This document shows positions 17,540 to 26,206 of a DNA stretch of 64,000 nucleotides, piece by piece (positions within the stretch are counted from its first letter, which is position 1; each line of letters begins with the position of its first letter). The translations under genes were made by a program, and so were the position numbers. This stretch comes from Kineococcus aurantiacus (GTDB lineage: Bacteria > Actinomycetota > Actinomycetes > Actinomycetales > Kineococcaceae), in contig NZ_JACCBB010000001.1 of assembly GCF_013409345.1 (NCBI RefSeq), positions 4,402,001 through 4,466,000 on the forward strand, given 5' to 3'. The notes below the pieces were generated by a model that was given only the letters and a program-made list of their open reading frames with translations, ran no database searches and was not told the DNA's origin.

Positions 17540-18020
17540 TTCGTCGCCCCCCACCCGCCTGACTCTGGCGGACACCTGGCCACCTACCTGCAGCAGCACT
17601 CCCGGCACGAGCCGCAGACCCTGTCCGGGTATGCACGACTGGTCCGCCTGCACATCACCCCGCACCTGAGCCAGCTGTTGCTGACCGACATCACTCCCGC
17701 GCAGCTGAACCGGCTGGACCGCGTGGTCCGGAGCGCCGCCGAGCTCGCGCACTTCCTGCACGTCGTCCGCGACGACCACTACTCACCAGCTGTGGCGGGT
17801 CCTAGCGTCCACCTGAATCCGCCGCGGTGAGGCGTTCGGGCTGCACGGGGCCGGCATCGACCTCCGGCGCGGCACCCTCGCGCTGCGGCACAGCCTGGGG
17901 GAGCGCCGCCGCGGCGGACGGGGGTGCCGGTCCTGAGCAGCCTCGAGGGCGGCCGGGCCCACGTCATCGCCATCGACGACGAGACCGTGCACGCCCTGCG
18001 GCTGCAGCGGGCCACTTGTT
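17540..18020 (+). pseudogene. decayed tyrosine recombinase (phage integrase)
   Basis: Two integrase pieces survive in different frames. The N-terminal SAM-like, core-binding domain is readable as HLATYLQQHSRHEPQTLSG followed by YARLVRLHITPHLSQLLLTDI and TPAQLNRL, the usual YxxxVRxHIxPxLGxxxLxxITPxxV pattern. After a stop at 17828 and a frame change come GIDLRRGTLALRHSLGERR and, in a third frame, a VLSSLEGGRAHVIAIDDETV stretch. These resemble the start of the catalytic domain (DLxxGTLxVRxSL...TVPLDxxTVxAL). The R-HxxR-Y catalytic residues are not found. Its place next to attL marks it as the former island integrase. Confidence 0.75.
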
Positions 18021-18860
18021 CGCCCGTGTCCTCAGCCGGAGTGTCCGGGAAGGCTGTGCGGTGATGACGAAGCAGCGGTCCGCCGAGCTGCGAGCGCGGA
18101 CGCGGGCGACAGATGCGAATGCGAGCACGGTCCTGCCCTGGTCGTCCGCGGCGAGCAGGAGTTCACCCGCCCCCCCGGGGAGGACCCCGCACCGTTCGGG
18201 TGGGTGGTCCTGGCTCCTCGACCCCGTCGACCCGATCGTCGACGTAGCCCGGCTCCGGAGGCCCCGCCTCCACACCACGGTGAGTGCCGGGGCCGAGAAG
18301 TTCCGGGCGAACAGGGCCCCGCGCCGCTGTGAGAGAAGTTGGCTCATCGGAGCAGATGTAGCCCGAGAGTGTCCCTTGAACGAGCTGGTGGTCGTCGTGG
18401 ACCCGGTGAGGTGGCGGCCACCTGGCGTGCCCCGGGGCTCGACGACCTCGGTGGGCGGGTCCGTTCGATCCGGGTCACCAGCGCTCAGCCGCCGCTCTTC
18501 CCGGCTTAACCAGCGTCCGCGGTGCAGGAAGTTCTTCTTCTGCTGTGAGGGCTTCGCCGCGTCGTCATCAGCACGGTCTCGACCCTTCGCCCTCGGTGCG
18601 CGCCGAGGAGGGCCCGCTCGGACAACCCGGCACCCGACGAGTCGCTGCGACGGGAACTCCATCGGGGAGGCCACGGGCCAGTGGCCGGGGTGGTCCCGCC
18701 GGCGGCCCAGGCAGGATCCCGCGACGCCGGGGATGCGGGCTCCACCAGTCACGTCCTGGCGGAACTTCCCGGGGGAACGGCCTGCTGCGGCCTGCCCGGA
18801 CATGGCGTAGCCAGGCTGGAGCGCCCGTCCGGTGGGCCGGCCAGGAGACCGGCCGTCGAC
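18021..18860. other. gene-free stretch with no recognisable product
   Basis: Open frames exist on both strands (for example 17964-18803 minus and 17827-18810 plus), but their translations are Arg/Ser/Pro-rich with no domain motif. They look like chance frames in GC-rich DNA. The stretch may hold further decayed genes of the island edge. Confidence 0.5.
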
Positions 18861-19222
18861 TCAAGCGGACAGGACGACGCCGTCCTCGTTGGCCCACAGC
18901 CGGTCCCCGGGGAGAAGGTGCAGCCGCCGAACTCCACGGGCACGCCGCATTCACCCGCGCCGGTCTTGGTGCTCTTGCGCGGGTTGGACCCCAGCGCCTC
19001 GATGCCCAGGGGGACGCCGGCCAGCACCGCGACGTCGCGGACCGCGCCGTGGATGACGATCCCGGCCCACTCGTGGTCGACGGCGATCCGGGCGATCACG
19101 TCGCCCATCAACGCGGTGTGCAGGGAGCCGCCGCCGTCGACGACGAGGACCTGTCCACGGCCCGGCTCGCCGAGCACGGACTTCAGCAGGGCGTCGTCCT
19201 GGAAGCACCGCACCGCCACCGA
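18861..19222 (-). pseudogene. RraA-family relic, 5'-truncated and frameshifted
   Basis: The minus-strand reading [55 protein letters not shown] and [16 protein letters not shown] is the core of the RraA family (RNase E regulator homologues, also annotated as 4-hydroxy-4-methyl-2-oxoglutarate aldolase). Near 18917 a one-base frameshift is needed to continue as [14 protein letters not shown] and stop at 18861. The usual N-terminus is missing, and its place is taken by an IS relic. Not functional. Confidence 0.75.
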
Positions 19223-19224
19223 CG

Positions 19225-19540
19225 CCGACGGGCGGCCGTTGTGGGTCCCACCGGTCGAGCCGGGCTGCACCCGTGACCTGAACGCCGCGCTCGCACGCCT
19301 TGCCACTGCTCCGCGTCGCCGTCAACCGCGACGTCCCGACGCTGGCCGACGAGGCCTGCACCGGCGCCGGCGCCGGCATCCGCGTCCCTGTCCGTCACCA
19401 CCCTGAGGTGGGCAGGTCCTGGATCGAAGTAGGCGGGGGTGGAACCCGTACGTGAACTTCGCGCGCGCCTTCGTCGAGCACGGCATCGCCCACCTGAAGA
19501 GCCGCTGGCAGGCGCTGCACCGCGTCAGCCTTTGCCGTGG
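19225..19540 (+). pseudogene. IS5-type transposase relic (copy 1)
   Basis: Fragments in several frames match the C-terminal half of IS5-group DDE transposases (HARBI1-like): VEPGCTRDL, then VPTLADEACTGAGAGIRVPV, then FVEHGIAHLKSRWQALHRVSL. The conserved order (PGxxHDL, TLADxGYxGAG, ERxxAxLKxRWxxL) is kept, but stops and frameshifts interrupt it. A second, longer relic of the same element lies at 53566-54010 in the same orientation. Confidence 0.7.
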
Positions 19541-20020
19541 CGCACCTCTGCCGTCATCAGGTGCTGGCTGCGCTGACCCGGCAGACACCCCTTGAGCGCC
19601 ACGTCGGAGCGCCCGGTGGTGTGGCGTTCACGACCTCACCCGGCCCGGTGGGCAGCGACGACATCGGCGTGCTGAGGCGGGACCCCGACGGCTCTGCCGA
19701 GCGCTCAGCGCTTTCAGCGGACCTACCCCGTGCTGCGCCTGCTCCGGCAACTGGTGGCCCCTGGACGGGCCCCTGCAGCGTCGGCCGGCAGCCTGCCCAG
19801 GACCGAGGCCTCGTGCCGACCTGACGAGCACCACCAGCGCCACCGTGCTCGCGAGCCCCGAGACGACCGAGGCGCAGCCGCTGTCGTGCCGGGAGCGACG
19901 GGCTCCCTCGGCGTGAACGCCGGGCACTCCGGGCATTGCGACACGCCGAACCGTCACGGCAACCTGACTGGTGCCGCTGATGCGGCGTCGACGATCCGCG
20001 TGCCGACAACGGGAGTCGCG
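19541..20020. other. gene-free stretch upstream of the eCIS regulator
   Basis: No convincing coding region. The frame of the LuxR-type regulator extends upstream to 19730, but that part has no conserved content. Any promoter of the eCIS cluster should lie here; I see no clear -35/-10 pair or operator. Confidence 0.5.
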
Positions 20021-20866
20021 ATGGACGATCGGAAAGGCGACACGGGGCGTCCGCAGGGGGCGCCGACCTCGACCAGCGGGCACATCGGGTTGCTCGTCGT
20101 CGACGACTGTTGCCTCTACCGCCAAGGGCTGGTCTCGATGCTCGGCAAGGAGCCCGACGTGGCGGGCGTCCTCGCCGCGTCGGACCAGCACGACGCCGAT
20201 GCAGTGCTGGAGGGGAGGGGCGTCGACCTCGTCCTCGTCAGCATCTCGACGCCAGGGAGCCTGGAACTGGTGAGTGCCATCCGCAGGCGCGCCCCGACCA
20301 CCCACACGGTGGCCATCGGCGTCGCGGACAGCGACAGCGAGATCATCGCCTGCGTCGAATCGGGCGTGGCCGGGTACGTGCTCCGCAGCCAGTCCTTCGC
20401 GCACCTCATGACAGTCGTGCGCAGCGTCCTGAACGGGGAGAGCGTCGTCTCACCGCACACGTCTGCGGCTCTCATGCGTCGGCTCGCCGCGCTGGCCGAC
20501 GAGCGCGCGCCGCGGGTACCGGTCCTCACCGACCGGGAGGACCAGGTCCTTCGACTCATGGACCACGGCTTGTCGAACCAGGAGATCGCCGACCGACTCT
20601 TCATCGAGCTCCGCACGGTGAAGAACCACGTGCACAACATCCTGGCCAAGCTGGGTGTCTCCCGGCGGGGTCAGGCTGTCGCCCTGATGCGAGGCGTGGC
20701 GAGCGGGTCGTCGCGAGGCGGGCCCGGGAACGGTGGCGCAGGGGAGCGCGGGCGGGCTCCTGCCGGTCCGGTGACCGGGAGGGGGAAGGTCGGAACCGCA
20801 GCGGGAACCCTGCCGACCGGCCGCGACACGATGCCGGCCTGGTGGCTGAGCGCCGACAGGTCCTAG
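20021..20866 (+). CDS. NarL/LuxR-type response regulator with degenerate receiver
   Basis: A 281-residue regulator. Residues about 22-140 form a receiver-like domain (HIGLLVVDDCCLYRQGLVSM), and residues about 165-225 a LuxR/GerE helix-turn-helix (VLTDREDQVLRLMDHGL, SNQEIADRLFIELRTVKNHV). The acidic pair DD is kept, but the phospho-acceptor position reads LVLVSISTPG, with Ser in place of Asp. The conserved Lys is Arg (GYVLRSQ). The last 55 residues are a Gly/Arg-rich tail. I chose the ATG at 20021, which has a GGGAG box six bases upstream. It is the first gene of the eCIS train and the obvious candidate controller, probably working without classical phosphorylation. Confidence 0.88.
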   Translation: MDDRKGDTGRPQGAPTSTSGHIGLLVVDDCCLYRQGLVSMLGKEPDVAGVLAASDQHDADAVLEGRGVDLVLVSISTPGSLELVSAIRRRAPTTHTVAIGVADSDSEIIACVESGVAGYVLRSQSFAHLMTVVRSVLNGESVVSPHTSAALMRRLAALADERAPRVPVLTDREDQVLRLMDHGLSNQEIADRLFIELRTVKNHVHNILAKLGVSRRGQAVALMRGVASGSSRGGPGNGGAGERGRAPAGPVTGRGKVGTAAGTLPTGRDTMPAWWLSADRS

Positions 20867-20936
20867 TCCCCCTCCCTGCGGTCGATGGATCGTCCGCTCC
20901 ATTCTCCCCGAGCGGGAGTCTCGCCAGACTGGATCG

Positions 20937-21290
20937 GTGACCATCCGGGTTGCGCTCGTGGACATGCCCCTCCTGCTCGCCGACGTCGTGCGGGACGCGC
21001 TCTCCTGCGACGGTGACGTGTCCATCGAAGTGGTCGCGGAAAGCACCGACCTGGCCCACGTGCTCGAGGCCGACCTCGATCTCCTGGTCGTCAGCGGACC
21101 GGACCCGGAGTCGTACGACCGGACGTCGGCGCTGCTGCGCCACGGGCGGCCCCGCGGTCTGGTGGTCGTCTCGTCCGATGCCCGCAGCGCGTGGCTGCAC
21201 TCCTGGTGCCCGTGCGTGCGGCCGCTCGAGCAGGTGAGCGGGGCGGGCCTGTGCGCAGCCGTGCGCCAGGCGGCCGAGGACCCGACGTGA
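20937..21290 (+). CDS. stand-alone receiver-like protein lacking the acceptor aspartate
   Basis: A 117-residue single-domain protein. VRVALVDMPLLLADVVRDAL resembles the start of a receiver domain (IRVLLVDDHxLxRxGLRxxL), and the expected acceptor strand is DLDLLVVSGPDPE, again without Asp at the key place. Only one acidic residue of the usual pair remains. It has no DNA-binding domain. The GTG start at 20937 has only a weak ribosome site. Its stop overlaps the GTG of the glycosyltransferase gene (GTGA), so the two are translationally coupled. It may be a partner or decoy for the regulator upstream; this is inference. Confidence 0.7.
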   Translation: MTIRVALVDMPLLLADVVRDALSCDGDVSIEVVAESTDLAHVLEADLDLLVVSGPDPESYDRTSALLRHGRPRGLVVVSSDARSAWLHSWCPCVRPLEQVSGAGLCAAVRQAAEDPT

Positions 21291-24046
21291 CCGGCCCGGT
21301 CCCGGACACGCCGGTCGCCGTGAGGGACGACCCGCGCGACGCCAGGGCCGTCGCACAGGGCGGCACCGACGAGGACCTCCCCCGGGTCAGCTGCATCATG
21401 CCGACCTGCGACCGGCGGCGGTTCGTCGGCCAGGCGGTGCGGTACTTCCTCCGCCAGGACTACCCCGACACCGAGTTGGTCGTCGTCGACGACGGGTACG
21501 ACGCGATCGGCGACCTGCTGCCGGACGACCCACGAATCCGGTACGTGCGACTCGATGCGCGCGCGTCCCTCGGGGCCAAGCGCAACATCGCCTGCCGCGC
21601 GGCCGTGGGGCAGGTCATCGCGCACTGGGACGACGACGACTGGTCCGCCCCGCACCGCCTGCGCACTCAGGTCCGCACGATGCTCGACGCCGGCGCCGAC
21701 CTGTGCGGGTTGCTGGAGGTGATCCACTACCGGCTGATGCGCGCCGACGCCTGGCTGCTGCGAGGCGACCCCGACCGGCGGGAGGTGGCCGGCTGCTCGC
21801 TGGTCTACCGGCGTGCCGTGTGGGAACGAGGGCCCTTCCCCGACGTCTCGTTGCGTGAGGACGCGGTGTTCCTCGAACGGCTGGATCCGGCTCAGGTGCT
21901 GGCCCTGGCTGACCGCACCCTCCTCGTCGCCGTCGTCCACGACCGCAACACGGCGGCCCCACGACCCTCGGCGCCACGCTGGTGCCCCGTGACGCTCGAC
22001 GAGCCGAGCCGGCTGATCGCCGCGGACGCCCCCTTCTACACGGCGATCCGCACCGGTCGGCCGGTGCCGCTGGCTCCGACCGTGCCGGCACGACCTCCGG
22101 TGACCGTCGCCGCGTGCTTCGACGTCCACTCGGGGTACGGGGCGACTGGGGAGTACCTGGCGCTGTCGTTGGCGCGGACGGGAGCCGCGGTGCGGGCGAT
22201 CCCGTTGGGCATCGACCGGACGGGTCTGAGTCCCGAGTTCCTCGACCTCCTCGGCGCCGCCCCGGCGGAGGGGCCGGTCGTGTACCACTCATGGGTCGGA
22301 CCCCAGCTGGACCGGTTCGCCGGACGGGAGGTCTACGCCTCGACGATGTACGAGGTCGACCGGCTCCCGCCGGACTGGGTACCGCGACTCGCCGGCGCCC
22401 GAGCGGTCGTGGTGCCCTCCACGTTCGTGGCCGACGCCTTCCGGGCCAGCGGGGTGACGAGTCCGCTGGTCGTGGTACCGCTGGGCGTCGACCCGGCGGT
22501 CTACCACTGGGAGCCGCGGCCCGACCGCGAGGGGCTCACCACCCTCCTCGTCGGCCCGCACGACCAGCGCAAGCACACCGCGCTGGCCATCGAGGCGTGG
22601 AAGCGCGCCTTCGCCGACGACGCCACCGCCCGGCTCGTCCTCAAGAGCGGGTACGAGGGCCGGGACTACGTGCCGGACGACCCGCGCATCACCTACGTCG
22701 ACCGGATCGAGCGCACTCGGGGCATCGCGGACTGGTACCGGTCCGCGGACATCCTGCTCGCCCTGGGCAACGAGGGGTTCGGCATGCCGCTGGTCGAGGG
22801 CCTGGCGACCGGGATGTCGGTGGTCGCGCTGAACGCCGAAGGTCAGGCGGACGTGTGCCGCGACGCGGGCGAGCTCGTGCACGCCGTCCCACCGGCCGGG
22901 CGGGTCGCCGAGCGGGACAGTCTCGGTCGGGTATACGGCCATCGAGCCGTCCCCGACGCCGGCGCGGTGGTCGAGCGACTGCGGTGGATCGCCGACCACC
23001 GCGAGGAGGCTCGGGCGCGCGGGCGGGAGGGTGCCGCCTGGGTGCAGCGCAACCGGAACGTCTGGACCGTCGGTCCCGGTGTGCTGGACGTCGTCGGCCA
23101 CCACGGGGAGCCGCGCCATCGCCGGATCGGTCGTGCGCTGTGGGTCACCTCGCTGGGGACCGCGTGCGGCGTCGCCGCCTACACCTCGCGCCTGCACGAC
23201 TTCGTCCCGGGGGCCGCGCTGACCCGGGACGAGCCGCCGATCGGCTCGGCCGGGGACGTGGTGCACCTCCAGCACGAGTCGTCGCTCATCGACGCCGACC
23301 GCGTGGAGCGGTACGCCGTGCGCGCCTCGCGCCACGGCGTCCGGTTCGCGGTCACCGCGCACACCGTCATGCCCTCGGCGCTGCCGTGGGAGAAGCACGT
23401 GCACGCGCTCGTGGCGGCGTCGAGCACGGGGGCGGCCCGGCTGCGGGCGCGGCACCCCCGGATGCCCGTCGCCCACATCCCGCTCGGGTGCGAGACGTGG
23501 CGCTTCCCGCGCAAGCCGCGGCGCGGTCGCACGGTCGGGTTCTTCGGGTTCCCGGGCGCGCACAAGGGCCACCGTCGCCTGGCCGACGCCCTGCGTCGCG
23601 TGCGGGGGTGCGAGGTCGTCATGTACGGCTTCGGGCACGACGCCCTGGGGAGCCTGGACGAGTGGCCGGCGGACGTCCCGGTGCGGTGGGACTCGGCGTG
23701 GCTGCCGCTGCCTGAGGTCGCCGCACGGCTCGCCGCGGAGGCCGACGTGCTGGTCTTCCACTACGACGAGATCGGGCACAGCTCGGCGAGCTCGGCGGTG
23801 CTCCTGGGCCTGTCCACCGGGGTGCCCGTGCTGACCTCGGACACCACCTGGTTCGTCGACCACGGCGACGCCGTCGTGCGTGCCGGCCGCGACGCCGACG
23901 GCCTGGCCGCCGGGCTCGAGCGCCTGCTCGCCGACGACGAGCTCCGGGCCGCGACCGTCACGGCGGCGCGTGAGCACTGCGAGGCGAACTCGTGGACCCG
24001 CACGGCCGCGCGCTACGTCGACTTCTGGAACACGCTCGAGAACTGA
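21287..24046 (+). CDS. three-domain glycosyltransferase (GT2 + two GT4-like) encoded in the eCIS operon
   Basis: A 919-residue cytoplasmic protein with three glycosyltransferase-like units. Residues about 30-270 are a GT-A fold, family-2 domain: RVSCIMPTCDRRRFVGQAV, ELVVVDDG, and the metal-binding AHWDDDDW near residue 113. Residues about 270-600 are a GT-B, family-4 domain with VVPLGVDPAVYHW, TLLVGPHDQRKH and the donor-site GNEGFGMPLVEGLATG. Residues about 610-919 are a second GT-B unit (IPLGCETWRFPRK, GFFGFPGAHKGHRR, ending HSSASSAVLLGLSTGVPVLT). Such multidomain enzymes build short glycans on proteins or surface polymers. Ten bases separate it from the sheath gene, so it is transcribed with the injection system. 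The acceptor is unknown; a tail fibre or the cell surface are options. Confidence 0.85.
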   Translation: MTGPVPDTPVAVRDDPRDARAVAQGGTDEDLPRVSCIMPTCDRRRFVGQAVRYFLRQDYPDTELVVVDDGYDAIGDLLPDDPRIRYVRLDARASLGAKRNIACRAAVGQVIAHWDDDDWSAPHRLRTQVRTMLDAGADLCGLLEVIHYRLMRADAWLLRGDPDRREVAGCSLVYRRAVWERGPFPDVSLREDAVFLERLDPAQVLALADRTLLVAVVHDRNTAAPRPSAPRWCPVTLDEPSRLIAADAPFYTAIRTGRPVPLAPTVPARPPVTVAACFDVHSGYGATGEYLALSLARTGAAVRAIPLGIDRTGLSPEFLDLLGAAPAEGPVVYHSWVGPQLDRFAGREVYASTMYEVDRLPPDWVPRLAGARAVVVPSTFVADAFRASGVTSPLVVVPLGVDPAVYHWEPRPDREGLTTLLVGPHDQRKHTALAIEAWKRAFADDATARLVLKSGYEGRDYVPDDPRITYVDRIERTRGIADWYRSADILLALGNEGFGMPLVEGLATGMSVVALNAEGQADVCRDAGELVHAVPPAGRVAERDSLGRVYGHRAVPDAGAVVERLRWIADHREEARARGREGAAWVQRNRNVWTVGPGVLDVVGHHGEPRHRRIGRALWVTSLGTACGVAAYTSRLHDFVPGAALTRDEPPIGSAGDVVHLQHESSLIDADRVERYAVRASRHGVRFAVTAHTVMPSALPWEKHVHALVAASSTGAARLRARHPRMPVAHIPLGCETWRFPRKPRRGRTVGFFGFPGAHKGHRRLADALRRVRGCEVVMYGFGHDALGSLDEWPADVPVRWDSAWLPLPEVAARLAAEADVLVFHYDEIGHSSASSAVLLGLSTGVPVLTSDTTWFVDHGDAVVRAGRDADGLAAGLERLLADDELRAATVTAAREHCEANSWTRTAARYVDFWNTLEN

Positions 24047-24056
24047 GGGACGGACG

Positions 24057-25658
24057 ATGCGAACTCCCACCTACCCCGGGGTCTACGTCGAGGAGATCCC
24101 CAGCGGGGTGCACCCCATCGCGGGGGTGAGCACCTCCGACACCGCGTTCGTCGACTTCTTCCTCGAAGGTCCCGTCGGTGTCGCCACCCGCGTCGGGGGG
24201 TTCGACGAGTTCACGCGCCGGTTCGGTGCGCTCACCCCGAAGAGCTCAGCCGGCTACGGCGTCATGCAGTACTTCACCAACGGTGGGCAGGTCGCCTGGA
24301 TCGTCCGGGTCGCCACGGACTCGGCGCAGCCCTCCTCCGCCACGCTCGACACCGGCGGGTCGGGACCTGGTGGGCCGACCCTGGTGGTGTCCGCCATCAG
24401 CCCGGGGGAGTGGGGCGACAGCCTCCAGGTGGGCGTGGACTACCGGGTGGACGACCGCACCACGCAGTTCAACCTCGTCGTGCGGCGCACCGCGACGGTC
24501 GGTGGACGGGTCCGCGTGGTCGCCTCGGAGGTGCACCGGAACGTGCGGATGGCCGCCAGCGGACCGCGCAACGTCCTGGCCGTCGTGACCGCCGCATCGT
24601 CGCTGATCACCGTCACCGAGGCCGACGGCGGCGTGGGCGAGCGCCCCGCCGAGACGGCCGGCGACGTGACCTCGGCCGCCGTCCTGACCAGTGCCGCCGC
24701 AACCGGCTTCATCCCCCTCGGCCAGGGGATCGACGGCGGCGCACCCGGCGCGGACCAGCTCCGGACGGGGCTCGCGGCGCTGGAGCGGATCGAGCCCGCC
24801 GTGGTCAACCTCCTGTGCATCCCGGCCGCGGCGACGCTGGACGAGGACGCCATCGGGTCGACGCCCAACCTCGCCGCCGTCGCCGGCGAGGTGGCCGAGT
24901 TCTGCGAGCGGTACCGCTGCTTCCACCTCGTGGACATCCCGCAGGGCGTGGACACGACCGAGCGGATGGTCGCGTGGCTGGACCAGAACAACGTCCGGGA
25001 CCGCAACGCCGCCGTCGCGTTCCCTCGGCTGAAGATCGTCGACCCGGACCCCGATCGGGACGGTGCACTGCTCGACGTCGCCAGCAGCGGCACCCTGGCC
25101 GGGCTGATCGCCCGGACGGACACCGACCGCGGGGTGTGGAAGGCGCCCGCGGGCACGGCGACCCAGCTGCGGTCAGTCGTGACGCCGTCCGGCCCCCGGC
25201 TCAACGACGACGACAGCGCGGTCCTCAACCCGCTGGGCGTCAACGTCATCCGGACGCTGCCGGTGTACGGGATCGTGAGCTGGGGAGCTCGCACGCTGTT
25301 CGGCGCGGACGTGCAGACCAGCGAGTGGAAGTACGTGCCCGTCCGGCGCACGGCCCTGTACCTGGAGGAGAGCCTGCGGCAGGGCCTGCGGTGGGTGGTC
25401 TTCGAGCCCAACGACGAGGGGCTGTGGTCGCAGATCCGGCTCAACGTCGGCGCGTTCATGCAGTCGCTGTTCCGCCGCGGCGCGTTCCAGGGGCGCACGC
25501 CGCGGGAGGCGTACCTGGTCAAGTGCGACTCCGACACCACGACCCAGGCCGACATCGACCGCGGGATCGTCAACGTCCTCGTCGGCTTCGCGCCGCTCAA
25601 ACCGGCGGAGTTCGTCTTCATCCAGCTGCAACAGCTCACCCGTCCGCCCGAGCAGTGA
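24057..25658 (+). CDS. contractile sheath protein (Afp2-4 / phage tail sheath family)
   Basis: A 533-residue sheath subunit. The N-terminus MRTPTYPGVYVEEIPSGVHP with VSTSDTAFVDFF is the signature of phage and eCIS tail sheath proteins. The C-terminal sheath core includes WKYVPVRRTALYLEESL, RWVVFEPNDEGLW, GAFQGRTPREAYLVKCD and FAPLKPAEFVFIQLQQL. The protein polymerises around the inner tube and contracts to drive it forward. Only one sheath gene is present, while Afp and PVC have three. The ATG at 24057 is preceded by GAGGGACGG. It directly follows the glycosyltransferase. Confidence 0.96.
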   Translation: MRTPTYPGVYVEEIPSGVHPIAGVSTSDTAFVDFFLEGPVGVATRVGGFDEFTRRFGALTPKSSAGYGVMQYFTNGGQVAWIVRVATDSAQPSSATLDTGGSGPGGPTLVVSAISPGEWGDSLQVGVDYRVDDRTTQFNLVVRRTATVGGRVRVVASEVHRNVRMAASGPRNVLAVVTAASSLITVTEADGGVGERPAETAGDVTSAAVLTSAAATGFIPLGQGIDGGAPGADQLRTGLAALERIEPAVVNLLCIPAAATLDEDAIGSTPNLAAVAGEVAEFCERYRCFHLVDIPQGVDTTERMVAWLDQNNVRDRNAAVAFPRLKIVDPDPDRDGALLDVASSGTLAGLIARTDTDRGVWKAPAGTATQLRSVVTPSGPRLNDDDSAVLNPLGVNVIRTLPVYGIVSWGARTLFGADVQTSEWKYVPVRRTALYLEESLRQGLRWVVFEPNDEGLWSQIRLNVGAFMQSLFRRGAFQGRTPREAYLVKCDSDTTTQADIDRGIVNVLVGFAPLKPAEFVFIQLQQLTRPPEQ

Positions 25659-25686
25659 GCAGCGTGCGGGGCACCCAGGAGGAACC

Positions 25687-26202
25687 ATGGCTCAGTTCAG
25701 CGTGAACGCTCAGCGCTTCGACCCGTACCGCAACTTCAAGTTCCGGGTGAAGTGGGACGGGCGGTACGTGGCGGGGGTCAGCAAGGTCAGCGGCCTCAAG
25801 CGCACCACCGAGGTGGTCAAGCACCGCGAGGGGGGCGACCCGAGCAGCAGCCGCAAGACACCCGGCCGCACCGAGTACGACGCCGTGACCCTCGAGCGGG
25901 GCCTCACCCACGACCGGGAGTTCCACGACTGGACGAACAAGGTGTGGAGCTACGGCACCGGTCTGGGCGCCGAGACGTCGTTGAAGGACTTCCGCAAGGA
26001 CCTCATCATCGAGCTCTACAACGAAGCCGGCCAGGTCGTCGTCGCCTGGAAGGTCTACCGCTGCTGGGTCTCCGAGTACCAGCCGCCGGAACTCGACGCG
26101 AACGCGAACGCGGTCGCGATCGAGCGGCTCAAGATCGAGAACGAGGGCTTCGAGCGGGACACCGAGGTGGCCGAGCCGCTTGAGCCCACGCTGGCCTCGT
26201 AG
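25687..26202 (+). CDS. inner tube protein (Afp1/Afp5, phage tail tube gp19 family)
   Basis: A 171-residue tube protein with the family-typical start (FDPYRNFKFRVKWDGRYVAG), the VSGLKRTTEVVKHREGGDP block, and the GLTHDREFHDWTNKVW segment. It forms the hexameric inner tube inside the sheath, in which cargo may be carried. It has a strong AGGAGG site 5 bases before the ATG, as suits a highly expressed structural protein. A single tube gene is seen; the CIS-tube-like adaptor at 36994 would sit at its base. Confidence 0.96.
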   Translation: MAQFSVNAQRFDPYRNFKFRVKWDGRYVAGVSKVSGLKRTTEVVKHREGGDPSSSRKTPGRTEYDAVTLERGLTHDREFHDWTNKVWSYGTGLGAETSLKDFRKDLIIELYNEAGQVVVAWKVYRCWVSEYQPPELDANANAVAIERLKIENEGFERDTEVAEPLEPTLAS

Positions 26203-26206
26203 CGCC

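Noticed and set aside
18062-18470. Possible inositol-monophosphatase-like fragment (WLLDPVDPIVDV)
   Set aside because: Only one short resemblance; no second motif and no continuous frame.
19730-20020. Longer start for the LuxR-type regulator
   Set aside because: The extra 97 residues lack conserved content, and the ATG at 20021 has a ribosome site directly before a normal receiver start.
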